From NCBI RefSeq assembly GCF_001955655.1, contig NZ_MSPW01000006.1:62001-126000 (forward strand): a stretch of 64,000 bases of DNA, written 5' to 3'. Source of the stretch: Viridibacillus arenosi. Lineage in GTDB: Bacteria; Bacillota; Bacilli; Bacillales_A; Planococcaceae. A program made the translations under genes and the position numbers. The first letter of the stretch is position 1. Each line of letters opens with the position of its first letter. Below are positions 46,485 through 56,485 of this stretch, one piece after another. The notes beneath the pieces were generated by a model. That model ran no database searches, was not told the origin of the DNA, and saw only the letters and a list, made by a program, of their open reading frames with translations.

Positions 46485-46661
46485 AAAATTTAGTTGAGGT
46501 AAGAGAAGTAATTTTTAACTTCATGGGTAAACGAGCATTTTCTTCGATTACTTCAGTACTTGCCGTAGCTTGACGAACGCACTCAGCAATTAAATTTATG
46601 TTAAAATATATTCCAAGTGTTGTTATATTGAAGGGTAGTTTTATGGGAGGAAGTGTTAGTT

Positions 46662-47588
46662 TTGGATCAAGTATGTACGAAAGATGTTATTAAGATGTTT
46701 GACTTGAAGCTTATCAGTGGTCATGAGGGAATTGGTCGACATATATTAACAAGTGATATTTCTAGACCAGGCCTTGAGATGGCAGGCTATTTTACGCATT
46801 ATCCAGCTCAACGTGTTCAGCTATTAGGAAAAACTGAGCTGTCATTTTTTGATATGTTGCCAAGGGATGTGCAGTTTGATCGAATGAACAAACTTTGTTC
46901 ACAAGATACACCTGCTATTATTATTTCGCATGACATGGAAGTACCTGAAGCGTTATTTGTTGCTTCTAATGAGCACCATGTACCTGTATTATCAACAAAA
47001 ATGGCAACAACTCGTTTCTCTAGTATGTTAACGAATTATCTTGAAAGTCAATTGGCTCCTACGACTGCTGTTCATGGTGTCTTGGCTGATATATATGGTA
47101 TTGGAGTTTTGATTACAGGGAAAAGCGGTGTAGGTAAAAGTGAGACTGCGCTTGAGCTTGTGAAAAAAGGACACCGTCTTGTTGCGGATGACTGTGTGGA
47201 AATTCGTCAAGAAGGAGAAAATACATTAATAGGGAATGCACCTGCATTAATACAACATTTACTTGAAATTCGTGGTATAGGTATTATTGATATTATGACC
47301 TTATTTGGAGCTAGTGCAGTTAGAAGTCATAAACGCATTTCACTTGTTATTGATTTAGAAGTATGGGATTCTGATAAAACCTATGATCGTTTAGGTTTAG
47401 AAGAAGAGACGATGAAAATTATTGATACGGAATTGACGAAGTTAACAATCCCAGTTAAACCAGGACGAAATTTATCTGTTATCATCGAAGTAGCAGCAAT
47501 GAATTATCGATTGAAAAAACTTGGTGTTAACGCAGCAGAAGAGTTTTCTAAAAGGCTTGATAGTGTGATTGAGTCTAAAGAAAATTGA
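46662..47588 (+). CDS. hprK: HPr kinase/phosphorylase
   Basis: 308-residue bifunctional enzyme that phosphorylates HPr and Crh at Ser46 and removes the phosphate, the core of CcpA-dependent catabolite control. Walker A is [20 protein letters not shown], followed by [13 protein letters not shown]; the C-terminal K3 loop IPVKPGRN is present. The TTG at 46662 gives MDQVCTKDV, which aligns with the family start; GTG 46653 is too near GGGAGG (46645-46650). It heads hprK-lgt-ppaX-yvoF. Confidence 0.95.
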   Translation: MDQVCTKDVIKMFDLKLISGHEGIGRHILTSDISRPGLEMAGYFTHYPAQRVQLLGKTELSFFDMLPRDVQFDRMNKLCSQDTPAIIISHDMEVPEALFVASNEHHVPVLSTKMATTRFSSMLTNYLESQLAPTTAVHGVLADIYGIGVLITGKSGVGKSETALELVKKGHRLVADDCVEIRQEGENTLIGNAPALIQHLLEIRGIGIIDIMTLFGASAVRSHKRISLVIDLEVWDSDKTYDRLGLEEETMKIIDTELTKLTIPVKPGRNLSVIIEVAAMNYRLKKLGVNAAEEFSKRLDSVIESKEN

Positions 47589-47623
47589 TGTAGGCGAACT
47601 TCGTAATTTGGAAGGAGAAGAGT

Positions 47624-48433
47624 ATGGATTCAATATTATTACAAATTAACCCAGTAGCACTTGAGTTAGGACCAATTTCAATTAGATGGTACGGTGTTAT
47701 TATTGCGACAGGCATTATTATTGCCTTTTTGATTGGGCAACGAGAAATGGTGAAACGTGGATTTCATAATGATTTTTTAACAGATTTATTGATTTGGGCA
47801 GTACCAATTTCTATTATTTGTGCCAGAATTTACTACGTGATATTTAAATGGGATTTCTATAGTGCAAATCCTGGTGAGATTATTCAGATTTGGCATGGTG
47901 GGATTGCCATACACGGTGCACTAATCGGTGCATTTATTACTACATATATTTTTGCTAAAAAGCATGGGGTTAGTTTTTGGAAGATTGCAGATGTATTAGC
48001 ACCAAGCTTAATAGTAGGTCAAATTATTGGTCGTTGGGGTAATTTTATAAACCAAGAGGCTTTTGGCGATGCTGTGACACGCGATTTCTTAGAAGGATTG
48101 TATTTGCCAAATTGGATTATTGAGCAGATGAATGTGAACGGTATTTACCATCATCCTACTTTCTTATATGAATCACTATGGAATGTAGTTGGTCTCGTAT
48201 TGTTACTAGCCTTACGAAAAGTGAACTTACGACGTGGTGAAATATTCTTAACTTATATTATTTGGTATTCGTTTGGTCGTTTCTTCGTAGAAGGATTACG
48301 TACTGATAGTTTATTAATAGGTGATTTGCGCATGGCACAAATTGTATCATTAATCGGTTTAGTGATAGGTGTTGCACTTTTCATCTACAGAAGAATGAAA
48401 GTAAAACCAGTTGTAAAGTATTTAGATAAGTAA
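47624..48433 (+). CDS. lgt: Prolipoprotein diacylglyceryl transferase
   Basis: 269-residue membrane enzyme that adds diacylglycerol to the lipobox cysteine of prelipoproteins (PrsA, cytochrome c551 and the two lipoproteins of this window would be substrates). Seven helices; key motifs are HGGIAIHGALIGA and the signature GRWGNFINQEAFG. GGAGAAGAG precedes the ATG; 35 bases after hprK. Confidence 0.95.
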   Translation: MDSILLQINPVALELGPISIRWYGVIIATGIIIAFLIGQREMVKRGFHNDFLTDLLIWAVPISIICARIYYVIFKWDFYSANPGEIIQIWHGGIAIHGALIGAFITTYIFAKKHGVSFWKIADVLAPSLIVGQIIGRWGNFINQEAFGDAVTRDFLEGLYLPNWIIEQMNVNGIYHHPTFLYESLWNVVGLVLLLALRKVNLRRGEIFLTYIIWYSFGRFFVEGLRTDSLLIGDLRMAQIVSLIGLVIGVALFIYRRMKVKPVVKYLDK

Positions 48434-48668
48434 TATTGAAGAGTAGCGAATGGAACGCTAAAAGAGTTTTAATGGCCAGGCTGAAATTAGCTTGGTCATT
48501 AATGCTTATCAGATAGTTGATGAAGCTATATACATTTTTGGGCGGGGCGTTAGAATCCCTAAATTGTCGTTATTTTTAATCGTATTACGACCCCATTCGT
48601 TTTTTTGTAGCTGTAACAACACTTTGACGAAGAAATGAAGAAAAGAAAGAAAAAGGAGCCGCATTCGT

Positions 48669-49334
48669 ATGACAAATAGAAAAATTAAAGCACTATTATT
48701 CGACTTTGACGGTACTTTATTAGATACAAATGAGCTTATCATACAAACTTTTTTACATGTATTAGAGACTAAATTCCCCGGGAAATATAGCAGAGAAGAT
48801 GTTTTACCATTTTTAGGGCCATCTTTAAAAGAAACATTTTCAAATGTCGATTTAGAGCGTGTAGATGAGCTAGTACAAGATTATCGAAAATGGAATATTG
48901 CTCATCATGATGAACTTGTAAGAGAATTTGACGGTGTTTTAGAAACATTACTAGCACTGAAAGAAGCTGGAATTCGACTTGCGATTGTCTCAACAAAACG
49001 ACAAGATATGCTATCAAGAGGACTTCGTGTTTTAAAAGCAGAAGGACTATTTGAAGTCATTATTGGTTTAGATGATGTGAAAAATGTGAAGCCAGATCCA
49101 GAACCAATTTTATTAGCACTTGAGAAGATGGGTTTACAAAAAGATGAAGTGATAATGATAGGCGATAATACTCACGATATTGAAGGTGGTAAAAACGCTG
49201 GAGTAAAAACAGCGGGCGTTGCATGGTCATTGAAGGGTGAAGCATTCTTGGCACAATTCAAACCTGATTATATGTTGCATCATTTGAGTGACTTACTAGA
49301 GATTGTTGAGGAAGTCACCTATGAGGAGAACTGA
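48669..49334 (+). CDS. ppaX: Pyrophosphatase PpaX
   Basis: 221-residue HAD phosphatase which hydrolyses the pyrophosphate released by HPr-Ser-P dephosphorylation. HAD motifs: LLFDFDGTLLDTNE, IVSTKRQDM and MIGDNTHDIEGGKNAGVKT. A 235-base gap with a weak hairpin (48468-48502) separates it from lgt. AAAAAGGAG precedes the ATG; its end overlaps yvoF by 14 bases. Confidence 0.93.
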   Translation: MTNRKIKALLFDFDGTLLDTNELIIQTFLHVLETKFPGKYSREDVLPFLGPSLKETFSNVDLERVDELVQDYRKWNIAHHDELVREFDGVLETLLALKEAGIRLAIVSTKRQDMLSRGLRVLKAEGLFEVIIGLDDVKNVKPDPEPILLALEKMGLQKDEVIMIGDNTHDIEGGKNAGVKTAGVAWSLKGEAFLAQFKPDYMLHHLSDLLEIVEEVTYEEN

Positions 49335-49845
49335 GAGATATCCTGTTGAAGGTGCAAGTTCTCTTTGGCAAATTTATAAAACAGTTTCCTTTTGGAAGGT
49401 AGCAAAAACATTCATCGTTATTCAAATAGCGCGTTATACGCCATTTTTATCGATGAAAAACTGGCTGTATCGTACATTTTTGAAAATGAAAATAGGAGAT
49501 AAGACGGCTTTTGCTTTAATGGTAATGCCAGATACGATGTTTCCCGAACGCATTCAAGTTGGAAGTAATACGATCATTGGCTATAATACGACGATTTTAG
49601 CGCATGAATATTTAATAGAAGAATATAGATTAGGCGATGTCATTATTGGGGATCGTGTAATGATTGGTGCAAATTCAACAATATTGCCTGGCATTAGCAT
49701 TGGAGATGACGCAATTGTCTCTGCTGCAACATTAGTGAATAGAGATGTTCCAGCTGGCGCTTTTGTTGGAGGTAATCCGATGCAAATCATTTACACGAAG
49801 GAACAAATGGATGTCAAAAAGTCAGTGAATTCTAAAAACTCATAA
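49321..49845 (+). CDS. yvoF: Hexapeptide-repeat acyltransferase YvoF
   Basis: 174 residues with left-handed beta-helix repeats (IQVGSNTIIGYNTTI, LGDVIIGDRVMIGANSTIL, PGISIGDDAIVSAATLV) and VGGNPMQII at the end, as in the LacA/CysE acetyltransferase class. Substrate unknown. ATG 49321 follows GAGGAAG and lies inside the ppaX end. Order hprK-lgt-ppaX-yvoF-hisZ matches B. subtilis. Confidence 0.88.
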   Translation: MRRTERYPVEGASSLWQIYKTVSFWKVAKTFIVIQIARYTPFLSMKNWLYRTFLKMKIGDKTAFALMVMPDTMFPERIQVGSNTIIGYNTTILAHEYLIEEYRLGDVIIGDRVMIGANSTILPGISIGDDAIVSAATLVNRDVPAGAFVGGNPMQIIYTKEQMDVKKSVNSKNS

Positions 49846-49966
49846 AGTTTGTATACTTTATGAGTTTTTTCTATTGACGGCATGTAAGAATTGAGATAAA
49901 ATACTTTCATGCATCATCACTCTATCACTCTAGTGAACTAAAGTATATAGATTAGGAAGTGTCATT

Positions 49967-51115
49967 ATGTCACCGATTCGAATGTTTGAAAAACCACTTG
50001 GAATGCGCGATACGTTTCCAAAGATTTTTGAAAAAAAAGAAGTTGTCAGACAGACCGGTCGAGACTTTCTACAACTGAGAGGTTTTGACTTTATAAAAAC
50101 ACCAACGCTTGAATATTACGATACGGTTGGTAAAGCCTCTGCAATCGTTGAGTCTTCTTTATTTAAGCTAGTAGATAGTCAAGGTAATACATTAGTGCTT
50201 CGTCCAGATATGACAACACCAATTGCACGTGTTGCATCATCGAAGTTATTAAAAGAAAAGATTCCATTACGTTTAGCTTATTTTTCAAATGTATTCCGCG
50301 CTCAAGAGACAGAAGGTGGACGCCCAGCAGAATTTGAACAAATGGGTGTTGAAATTATTGGAGATCCTTCTGTATATGCTGACGCTGAAGTTTTATTGAC
50401 GGTGATTGAACTACTAAAAGCATTAGAAGTAAAACAATTTAAGTTAACAATCGGAAATGTAGGTATTCTAAATGCTATTCTAACTCAAAATGTCAGAACA
50501 GAAGAGCAATTCAAAGAATTACATAAACTACTTGTAGAAAAGAATATTGTAGGTTTTGAAGAAGCGGTTAAGTTTTTTGAGTTGCCTCAGAAAAACAAAC
50601 AAACATTATTAACTTTTATTGAAGAAGCGACAGATCTAAATAACATTAACCAAATTGATAAATACTTAATAGAAAAAGATGATTTTATATATATGGAAAG
50701 ATTGCAAAAGATTTTAGCTATTTCTGAAGTGGAAAAGTACATTTATTTTGATTTCACATTAGCGAGTCATATGAATTACTACAGTGGCATGCTATTTGAA
50801 GTATTTGCTACAGGAGCAGGTTTTCCGTTAGGAAATGGTGGACGCTACGATGGATTACTTGATGAATTTGGATCACAGGTTGGAGCAATTGGTTTTGGGT
50901 TACGTGTCGATCAACTGTTGGAAGTCATGCCTTCATTTCAAAAGGATCAAGAAGAGGTGCTCGTATTATTTGCGCAGAATGAGTTTCCAAAAGCAGTAGC
51001 AAAGGCAGCTACTCTTCGTAAAGAAGGTAAACGCACGACATTGCAATCGATTGAAGGTATAGAGAATATAGCAGTATTTGAGCAACTCTTTTCAAAAGTT
51101 GTACGTATTGGGTAA
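49967..51115 (+). CDS. hisZ: ATP phosphoribosyltransferase regulatory subunit HisZ
   Basis: 382-residue paralogue of histidyl-tRNA synthetase lacking the anticodon domain; forms the active complex with short-form HisG. Class II motifs remain: [11 protein letters not shown] and [20 protein letters not shown]. The ATG follows AGGAAGTG. First gene of the his operon hisZGDBHAFI. Confidence 0.94.
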   Translation: MSPIRMFEKPLGMRDTFPKIFEKKEVVRQTGRDFLQLRGFDFIKTPTLEYYDTVGKASAIVESSLFKLVDSQGNTLVLRPDMTTPIARVASSKLLKEKIPLRLAYFSNVFRAQETEGGRPAEFEQMGVEIIGDPSVYADAEVLLTVIELLKALEVKQFKLTIGNVGILNAILTQNVRTEEQFKELHKLLVEKNIVGFEEAVKFFELPQKNKQTLLTFIEEATDLNNINQIDKYLIEKDDFIYMERLQKILAISEVEKYIYFDFTLASHMNYYSGMLFEVFATGAGFPLGNGGRYDGLLDEFGSQVGAIGFGLRVDQLLEVMPSFQKDQEEVLVLFAQNEFPKAVAKAATLRKEGKRTTLQSIEGIENIAVFEQLFSKVVRIG

Positions 51116-51128
51116 GGAGGAATCGAAC

Positions 51129-51752
51129 ATGACTGAATTGACAATCGCAATGCCTAAAGGGCGCATTTTCGAAGAAGCATATGAAATGCTCATTCAAGCA
51201 GGTTTTGACTTGCCAGAAGATGTTGAAATATCACGTAAATTAATGATTGAAATTCCATCTGAAAAAATTCGCTTCATACTAGCAAAGCCAATGGACGTAC
51301 CTACATATGTTGAACATGGTGTAGCTGATATTGGTATAGCAGGAAAAGATGTTTTGCTAGAACAAGGAAGAGCGGTACATGAATTACTTGATTTGAAAAT
51401 TAGTAAATGTTATATCGCTTCTGCGGGATTACCAAATACTAAGTTAAATGATATTGCGCCACGTATAGCGACGAAATATCCAGCAGTTGCCTCCCACTAT
51501 TACCGTGAAAAAGGAGAACAAGTTGAAATTATTGGACTAAACGGTTCGATTGAATTAGCTCCAATGATAGGACTTGCTGACCGCATTGTGGATATTGTTT
51601 CAACTGGTCAAACCTTAAAAGAAAATGGGCTAGTTGAATATGAACACATTACGGATGTTTCCTCTCGATTGATCGCCAATCCTGTGAGCTATCGCATGAA
51701 GAATGAGCGTATTCAAGATCTCGTAAAACGTTTAAAAAAATGTGTGAAATGA
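51129..51752 (+). CDS. hisG: ATP phosphoribosyltransferase, short form
   Basis: 207 residues, the short HisG that needs HisZ. Starts [17 protein letters not shown], with [10 protein letters not shown] and the PRPP loop [16 protein letters not shown] 51129 has AAGGAGG at 51114-51120. First committed step of histidine synthesis. Confidence 0.96.
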   Translation: MTELTIAMPKGRIFEEAYEMLIQAGFDLPEDVEISRKLMIEIPSEKIRFILAKPMDVPTYVEHGVADIGIAGKDVLLEQGRAVHELLDLKISKCYIASAGLPNTKLNDIAPRIATKYPAVASHYYREKGEQVEIIGLNGSIELAPMIGLADRIVDIVSTGQTLKENGLVEYEHITDVSSRLIANPVSYRMKNERIQDLVKRLKKCVK

Positions 51753-51767
51753 GAGAAGGTTTAAACG

Positions 51768-53063
51768 ATGAAGATTCAAAACTTAACAAATAATATAACC
51801 TTAAAACGTCCATTAGAGAGCGGCAACGAGGAGCAATTACAAACAGTAAGGGAAGTACTTGCCAATGTTCGTCAAAATGGCGATGCTGCTGTCAAAGGAT
51901 ATGGTGCCAAATGGGACGGTGTTTTGCTCAATGAATTGCGCGTGTCACCAGAAGAAATGTCCGAAGCAGTCAGCAGTATGGATGCACAATTAGTTGAGGA
52001 TTTAAAAGAAGCTGCATTGAATATTCGAGCATACCATGACAAGCAAAAGCGCCAAGGTTATCAACTAAATCTGGAAAATAATTCATGGTTAGGTCAACGT
52101 ATTACAGCGTTAGCGTCTGTTGGTCTTTATGTGCCAGGAGGTTCAGCTGCTTACCCATCATCTGTTTTAATGAATGTTATTCCAGCTCAAGTAGCTGGTG
52201 TTGAGCGCATCGTTTTAGTTTCACCTCCAGGAAAAGACGGTAAGCTACCAGCTGCTGTTCTAACTGCTGCATCCATTTTAGGGATTACAGAGATTTATAA
52301 AATTGGTGGTGCACAGGCAATTGGTGCTCTTGCTTACGGTACAGAATCGATTCAAGCAGTTGATAAAATTACAGGGCCAGGAAATATTTTTGTTGCATTA
52401 GCTAAACGTGAAGTGTTTGGTGAAGTAGCCATTGATATGATCGCTGGACCAAGTGAAATTGCTATTATTGCAGATGAAAATGCATATGCAGATGAGATTG
52501 CAGCAGACTTATTATCTCAAGCCGAACATGACCCTATGGCATGTGCGATATTAGTTACAACGAGTGAAAGGTTTGCTGAAGAAGTAGCGGAGGAAGTTGA
52601 AAATCAGCTAACATCATTACCGCGAGAAGCAATTGCGCGTAAGGCAATTGAAAACTTTGGCAGTATTTATATAGCTGAAACGCTCGCTGAAGCAGTACAA
52701 GCGATCAATCAATTAGCACCAGAACATTTAGAAATTGTTACTGACAATGCGGAAGCTGTTGCTGAGCAAATTCGTAATGCAGGCGCTATTTTTATTGGAC
52801 GCTATAGTTCAGAACCAGTAGGAGATTATTTTGCGGGCACAAATCACGTGTTACCAACAAATAGTACTGCGCGTTTTGCTAGTGGCTTGAATGTTGATGA
52901 TTTTATTAAAAAAACAAGTGTTGTTTATTATACAAAAGAAACTTGGGCACAAAATTCACCGAAAATAGCTAGGCTTGCCAGATTAGAAGGGTTAGAAGCT
53001 CATGCCAGAGCAGTGGAGTCTAGAGGTTGGGATAAAGGAGACGAATCAAGTGGAAGCAACTAA
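51768..53063 (+). CDS. hisD: Histidinol dehydrogenase
   Basis: 431-residue zinc enzyme, oxidising histidinol to histidine in two NAD-linked steps. Motifs GLYVPGGSAAYPSSVLMN, DMIAGPSEIAIIADE, LLSQAEHDP (zinc/base region) and the C-terminal zinc histidine region LEAHARAVESR are present. Its end overlaps hisB by 14 bases. Confidence 0.97.
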   Translation: MKIQNLTNNITLKRPLESGNEEQLQTVREVLANVRQNGDAAVKGYGAKWDGVLLNELRVSPEEMSEAVSSMDAQLVEDLKEAALNIRAYHDKQKRQGYQLNLENNSWLGQRITALASVGLYVPGGSAAYPSSVLMNVIPAQVAGVERIVLVSPPGKDGKLPAAVLTAASILGITEIYKIGGAQAIGALAYGTESIQAVDKITGPGNIFVALAKREVFGEVAIDMIAGPSEIAIIADENAYADEIAADLLSQAEHDPMACAILVTTSERFAEEVAEEVENQLTSLPREAIARKAIENFGSIYIAETLAEAVQAINQLAPEHLEIVTDNAEAVAEQIRNAGAIFIGRYSSEPVGDYFAGTNHVLPTNSTARFASGLNVDDFIKKTSVVYYTKETWAQNSPKIARLARLEGLEAHARAVESRGWDKGDESSGSN

Positions 53064-53652
53064 AAAACGTTTTGCAAAAATCGAACGAAAAACAAATGAA
53101 ACTCAGATTGCAGTAGAAATTAATTTAGATGGTGAAGGGAAATCTACTATTTCAACGGGTGTTCCTTTTATGGACCATATGTTAGATCTATTTATGAAAC
53201 ATGGTTTATTTGACGGTTCTATTACTGCAAATGGTGATACATATATTGATGATCACCATACAACAGAGGATTTAGGAATTGTGTTAGGTCAAGCAATTAA
53301 AGAAGCGTTAGGTGATAAAAAAGGTATTAAGCGCTATGGTAACGCATTTGTGCCAATGGATGATGCATTAGCACAAGTTGTTATTGATTGTTCAAATCGT
53401 CCACACTTAGAATTCCGAGTAGATATCCCGACAGACAAAGTTGGTACATTTGATACGGAGCTAGTACATGAATTTTTATGGAAATTTGCATTAGAGGCTC
53501 GTATGAATGTTCATGTTATTGTTCCTTATGGACACAATGCTCATCATATTATCGAAGCAATCTTCAAAGCGCTAGCTAGAGCGATTGATGATGCGGTATC
53601 GATTGATCCACGTGTGAAAGGTGTACCTTCAACTAAGGGGCTGTTAACATGA
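53050..53652 (+). CDS. hisB: Imidazoleglycerol-phosphate dehydratase
   Basis: 200-residue monofunctional IGPD. Mn-binding motifs DDHHTTEDLGI and GHNAHHIIEAIFKA are clear. GTG 53050 (MEATKKRFAKI) is the start: AAAGGAG at 53034-53040 lies nine bases upstream; ATG 53002 has no site. Overlaps hisD and, by ATGA, hisH. Confidence 0.95.
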   Translation: MEATKKRFAKIERKTNETQIAVEINLDGEGKSTISTGVPFMDHMLDLFMKHGLFDGSITANGDTYIDDHHTTEDLGIVLGQAIKEALGDKKGIKRYGNAFVPMDDALAQVVIDCSNRPHLEFRVDIPTDKVGTFDTELVHEFLWKFALEARMNVHVIVPYGHNAHHIIEAIFKALARAIDDAVSIDPRVKGVPSTKGLLT

Positions 53653-54299
53653 AAATTGGCATAATCGATTATGGTATGGGGAATTTATTTAGCGTTGAAC
53701 AGGCTATTAAACGCCTAGGTTATGAAGTTATAGTATCTGCTGACAAAGAAGAGCTATTAGCAACAGATGCCCTTATTTTACCTGGGGTAGGTGCTTTTAA
53801 AGATGCTATGAAACGACTACAAGAAACGAATTTAGTTTCACTAATAAATGAGGTGGAAAAAAGCAATATACCCTTATTAGGTATTTGTTTAGGTATGCAG
53901 TTATTATTTCAAGGAAGCGCGGAGAATGGCAGTGGTAAAGGACTAGGTATTTTCAATGGGGAGATTGAGCGCTTTGCTGGAATTAATGATGATGGTAGTG
54001 CCTATCGAGTACCACATATGGGATGGAACGAACTACAATTTGCTCAACGTCCAGAATGGTTACAAGAAGATGAAATGACAGACAATCGTTTCGTCTATTT
54101 TGTTCATTCATACTTCGCAACTAATATGGATCGAGCGGATCTAGTTGCTTTTGCTCATTATGGCAATGAACAAGTGCCAGGTATTGTACAAAAAGGTTCT
54201 ATTACAGGTATGCAATTTCACCCTGAAAAATCAAGTGAATTCGGTGTACTACTATTGAAGCGGTGGTTAGATGGTGTAAAAAAAGGAGTTGTATTGTAA
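53649..54299 (+). CDS. hisH: Imidazole glycerol phosphate synthase, glutaminase subunit
   Basis: 216-residue class I amidotransferase supplying ammonia to HisF. Catalytic cysteine in LLGICLGMQLLF and His/Glu in MQFHPEKSSEF; oxyanion region LPGVGAFKDAM. ATGA overlap with hisB and TAATG with hisA. Confidence 0.96.
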   Translation: MKIGIIDYGMGNLFSVEQAIKRLGYEVIVSADKEELLATDALILPGVGAFKDAMKRLQETNLVSLINEVEKSNIPLLGICLGMQLLFQGSAENGSGKGLGIFNGEIERFAGINDDGSAYRVPHMGWNELQFAQRPEWLQEDEMTDNRFVYFVHSYFATNMDRADLVAFAHYGNEQVPGIVQKGSITGMQFHPEKSSEFGVLLLKRWLDGVKKGVVL

Positions 54300-55036
54300 T
54301 GAGTTCAATTCAAGTTTTCCCAGCAATCGATATGAGAGGTGGCAAATGCGTACGCCTATTTAAAGGCGATTACGCACAAGAAACAGTGTACGCAGACTCT
54401 CCTTTTGAAATGGCAAAAAGCTTTGTAGAAGAAGGTGCAAGCTTTATACATATGGTCGATTTAGATGGTGCTAAAGACGGTGAACGTACACATGCAGCTG
54501 AAGTTATACGTGTTGCAAAAAAATTACCAGTGAAAGTGCAAATAGGTGGTGGTATTCGTTCTGAGGAGGATGTACGCTACTATCTTGAAAATGGGGTTCA
54601 TCGGGTGATTATTGGCAGTCTAGCCATTCGTGAACCAGAGCTTGTTGCTAACTTTATAGAAGAATTTGGTGCAGAACGCATAGTAATTGGACTAGATGCA
54701 AAGGATGGCATGGTAGCGACACATGGTTGGCTTGAGACGTCTAATAAGGCTGCAATTGAAGTAGGAAAATATTTTGCTAAGGCAGGCGCAAAATATTTTG
54801 TTTTCACTGATATTGCAACAGATGGTACTTTAGCTGGCCCGAATATTCCAGCGAATGTGAAATTAGCTGAGGCAACAAATGCCGAGATTATCGTATCTGG
54901 TGGTATCAGTTCACTTGTAGATATTCAGCGAGTAAAAGAAGCTGCACAAAATTCGTCAGTTGCAGGTGTGATTATTGGTAAAGCTCTTTACGCAGGTCGA
55001 TTTACATTGCCAGAGGCACTTAAGGAGGCGGAATAA
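54299..55036 (+). CDS. hisA: ProFAR isomerase
   Basis: 245-residue TIM barrel that isomerises ProFAR to PRFAR. Catalytic aspartates in [19 protein letters not shown] and [18 protein letters not shown] 54299 overlaps the hisH stop (TAATG) and follows AAAAAGGAG. Confidence 0.96.
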   Translation: MSSIQVFPAIDMRGGKCVRLFKGDYAQETVYADSPFEMAKSFVEEGASFIHMVDLDGAKDGERTHAAEVIRVAKKLPVKVQIGGGIRSEEDVRYYLENGVHRVIIGSLAIREPELVANFIEEFGAERIVIGLDAKDGMVATHGWLETSNKAAIEVGKYFAKAGAKYFVFTDIATDGTLAGPNIPANVKLAEATNAEIIVSGGISSLVDIQRVKEAAQNSSVAGVIIGKALYAGRFTLPEALKEAE

Positions 55037-55794
55037 TGCTTACAAAACGAATTATTCCATGTCTTGATGTGAAGGAAGGACGCGTTGTAAAAGGCGTTCA
55101 ATTCGTCTCATTACGAGAGGCTGGTGATCCTGTAGAGCTTGCTAAGTTTTATAATGAACAAGGCGCAGATGAGCTTGTTTTTTTAGATATTTCTGCTTCG
55201 CATGAAGGACGTGAAACGATGGTTGATGTCGTACGACAAACAGCTTCTACATTAGCGATTCCTTTTACAGTAGGAGGCGGTATTCGAACACTTGAAGATA
55301 TGAAACGACTGCTTCGTGCTGGTGCAGATAAAGTATCAGTTAATTCGTCTGCTTTGCAACGTCCAGAACTTATTAAAGAAGGCTCCGATTACTTCGGAGC
55401 ACAATGTATCGTGGTGGCAATCGATGCTAAGTGGAGCGAAGAAGACGGTACTTGGATGGTCTATACGCATGGTGGGCGCAACAAAACGGATTGGCAAGCA
55501 GTGGCTTGGGCGAAAGAAGCAGTAAGACTGGGAGCAGGTGAATTATTAGTTACAAGTATGGATCAAGATGGAGAGAAAAGTGGCTTTGATTTACCTTTAA
55601 CAAAAGCAATCCGTGAAGCTGTCAACGTACCAATTATTGCGAGTGGTGGGGCTGGAAACGCGGATCACTTTTATGATGTTTTACAACATGTAGATGCAGA
55701 TGCTGCACTAGCGGCTTCTATATTTCACTATAAAGAAACAAGTGTCGCAGAAGTGAAAAATGAATTGCGACAAAAGGGAGTGTTTGTGAGATGA
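55036..55794 (+). CDS. hisF: Imidazole glycerol phosphate synthase, cyclase subunit
   Basis: 252-residue TIM barrel partner of HisH. Catalytic aspartates in [18 protein letters not shown] and [24 protein letters not shown] is conserved. TAATG overlap with hisA, GGAGGCGG just before, and ATGA overlap with hisI. Confidence 0.97.
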   Translation: MLTKRIIPCLDVKEGRVVKGVQFVSLREAGDPVELAKFYNEQGADELVFLDISASHEGRETMVDVVRQTASTLAIPFTVGGGIRTLEDMKRLLRAGADKVSVNSSALQRPELIKEGSDYFGAQCIVVAIDAKWSEEDGTWMVYTHGGRNKTDWQAVAWAKEAVRLGAGELLVTSMDQDGEKSGFDLPLTKAIREAVNVPIIASGGAGNADHFYDVLQHVDADAALAASIFHYKETSVAEVKNELRQKGVFVR

Positions 55795-56411
55795 TAGAAA
55801 ATCTCCAATTTAACGAAAAAGGTTTGATTACTACAGTAGTACAAGATGCACAAACGAAAGAAGTACTAACTGTTGCATACATGAACAAAGAATCTTTAGA
55901 AAAAACATTAGCGACAGGTGAAACGTGGTTTTATAGCCGTTCTCGTGAAGAACTTTGGAACAAAGGAGCTACAAGTGGTAACACACAAAAAGTGATAGCT
56001 ATTCGTGCTGACTGCGACAAAGATGCTCTGGTTGTAGAAGTCTTACCAACAGGACCTGCTTGTCATAATGGTACGACAAGTTGCTTTACAGAAACCATAA
56101 AAGAAAAAACGGAAAATTTGGGTTCTTTAGAAATTATTACTGAGCTTCGTAGTGTTATTCAAAACCGCGAAAAGGAAATGCCAGAGGGTGCATATACAAC
56201 TTATCTATTTAATGAAGGTATCGATAAAATTTGTAAAAAAGTTGGTGAGGAAGCAACAGAGGTTGTTATAGCTTCAAAAAACCGCGATGCCGAAGAATTG
56301 AAATGGGAAACAGCAGATTTAATTTATCACTTATTGGTTCTATTACAAGAACAAAAGATGGATGTATTTGAAGTTTTAGGTGTACTTCAAAAACGGCATG
56401 AGCAACATTAA
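55791..56411 (+). CDS. hisI: Bifunctional PRA-cyclohydrolase/PRA-pyrophosphatase HisI(E)
   Basis: 206-residue fusion catalysing steps two and three. N-terminal cyclohydrolase with [19 protein letters not shown], the zinc/metal region [11 protein letters not shown] and [10 protein letters not shown]-terminal pyrophosphatase with [16 protein letters not shown] and [13 protein letters not shown]. Last gene of the his operon; hisC and the histidinol phosphatase are not in this window. Confidence 0.96.
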   Translation: MIENLQFNEKGLITTVVQDAQTKEVLTVAYMNKESLEKTLATGETWFYSRSREELWNKGATSGNTQKVIAIRADCDKDALVVEVLPTGPACHNGTTSCFTETIKEKTENLGSLEIITELRSVIQNREKEMPEGAYTTYLFNEGIDKICKKVGEEATEVVIASKNRDAEELKWETADLIYHLLVLLQEQKMDVFEVLGVLQKRHEQH

Positions 56412-56436
56412 ATATGTTATAATGAAGGATACTAGA

Positions 56437-56472
56437 GTATAAGGGACGTTTCTATACGTTCCTTATTTTTTT
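56437..56472 (+). terminator. Terminator between hisI and the TPR gene
   Basis: Hairpin AAGGGACGT-TTCTAT-ACGTTCCTT followed by T7. The ribosome site of the next gene (GGAGG) starts right after the T run. Confidence 0.85.
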
Positions 56473-56485
56473 CGGAGGAATTTTT

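Noticed and set aside
46395-46612. Protein-like minus-strand reading with AECVRQATASTEVIEENARL
   Set aside because: No start codon with a ribosome site, and it reads through two terminator hairpins. A gene remnant is possible but not supported.
48468-48502. Hairpin after lgt as a terminator
   Set aside because: Good stem but no T run; left unassigned.
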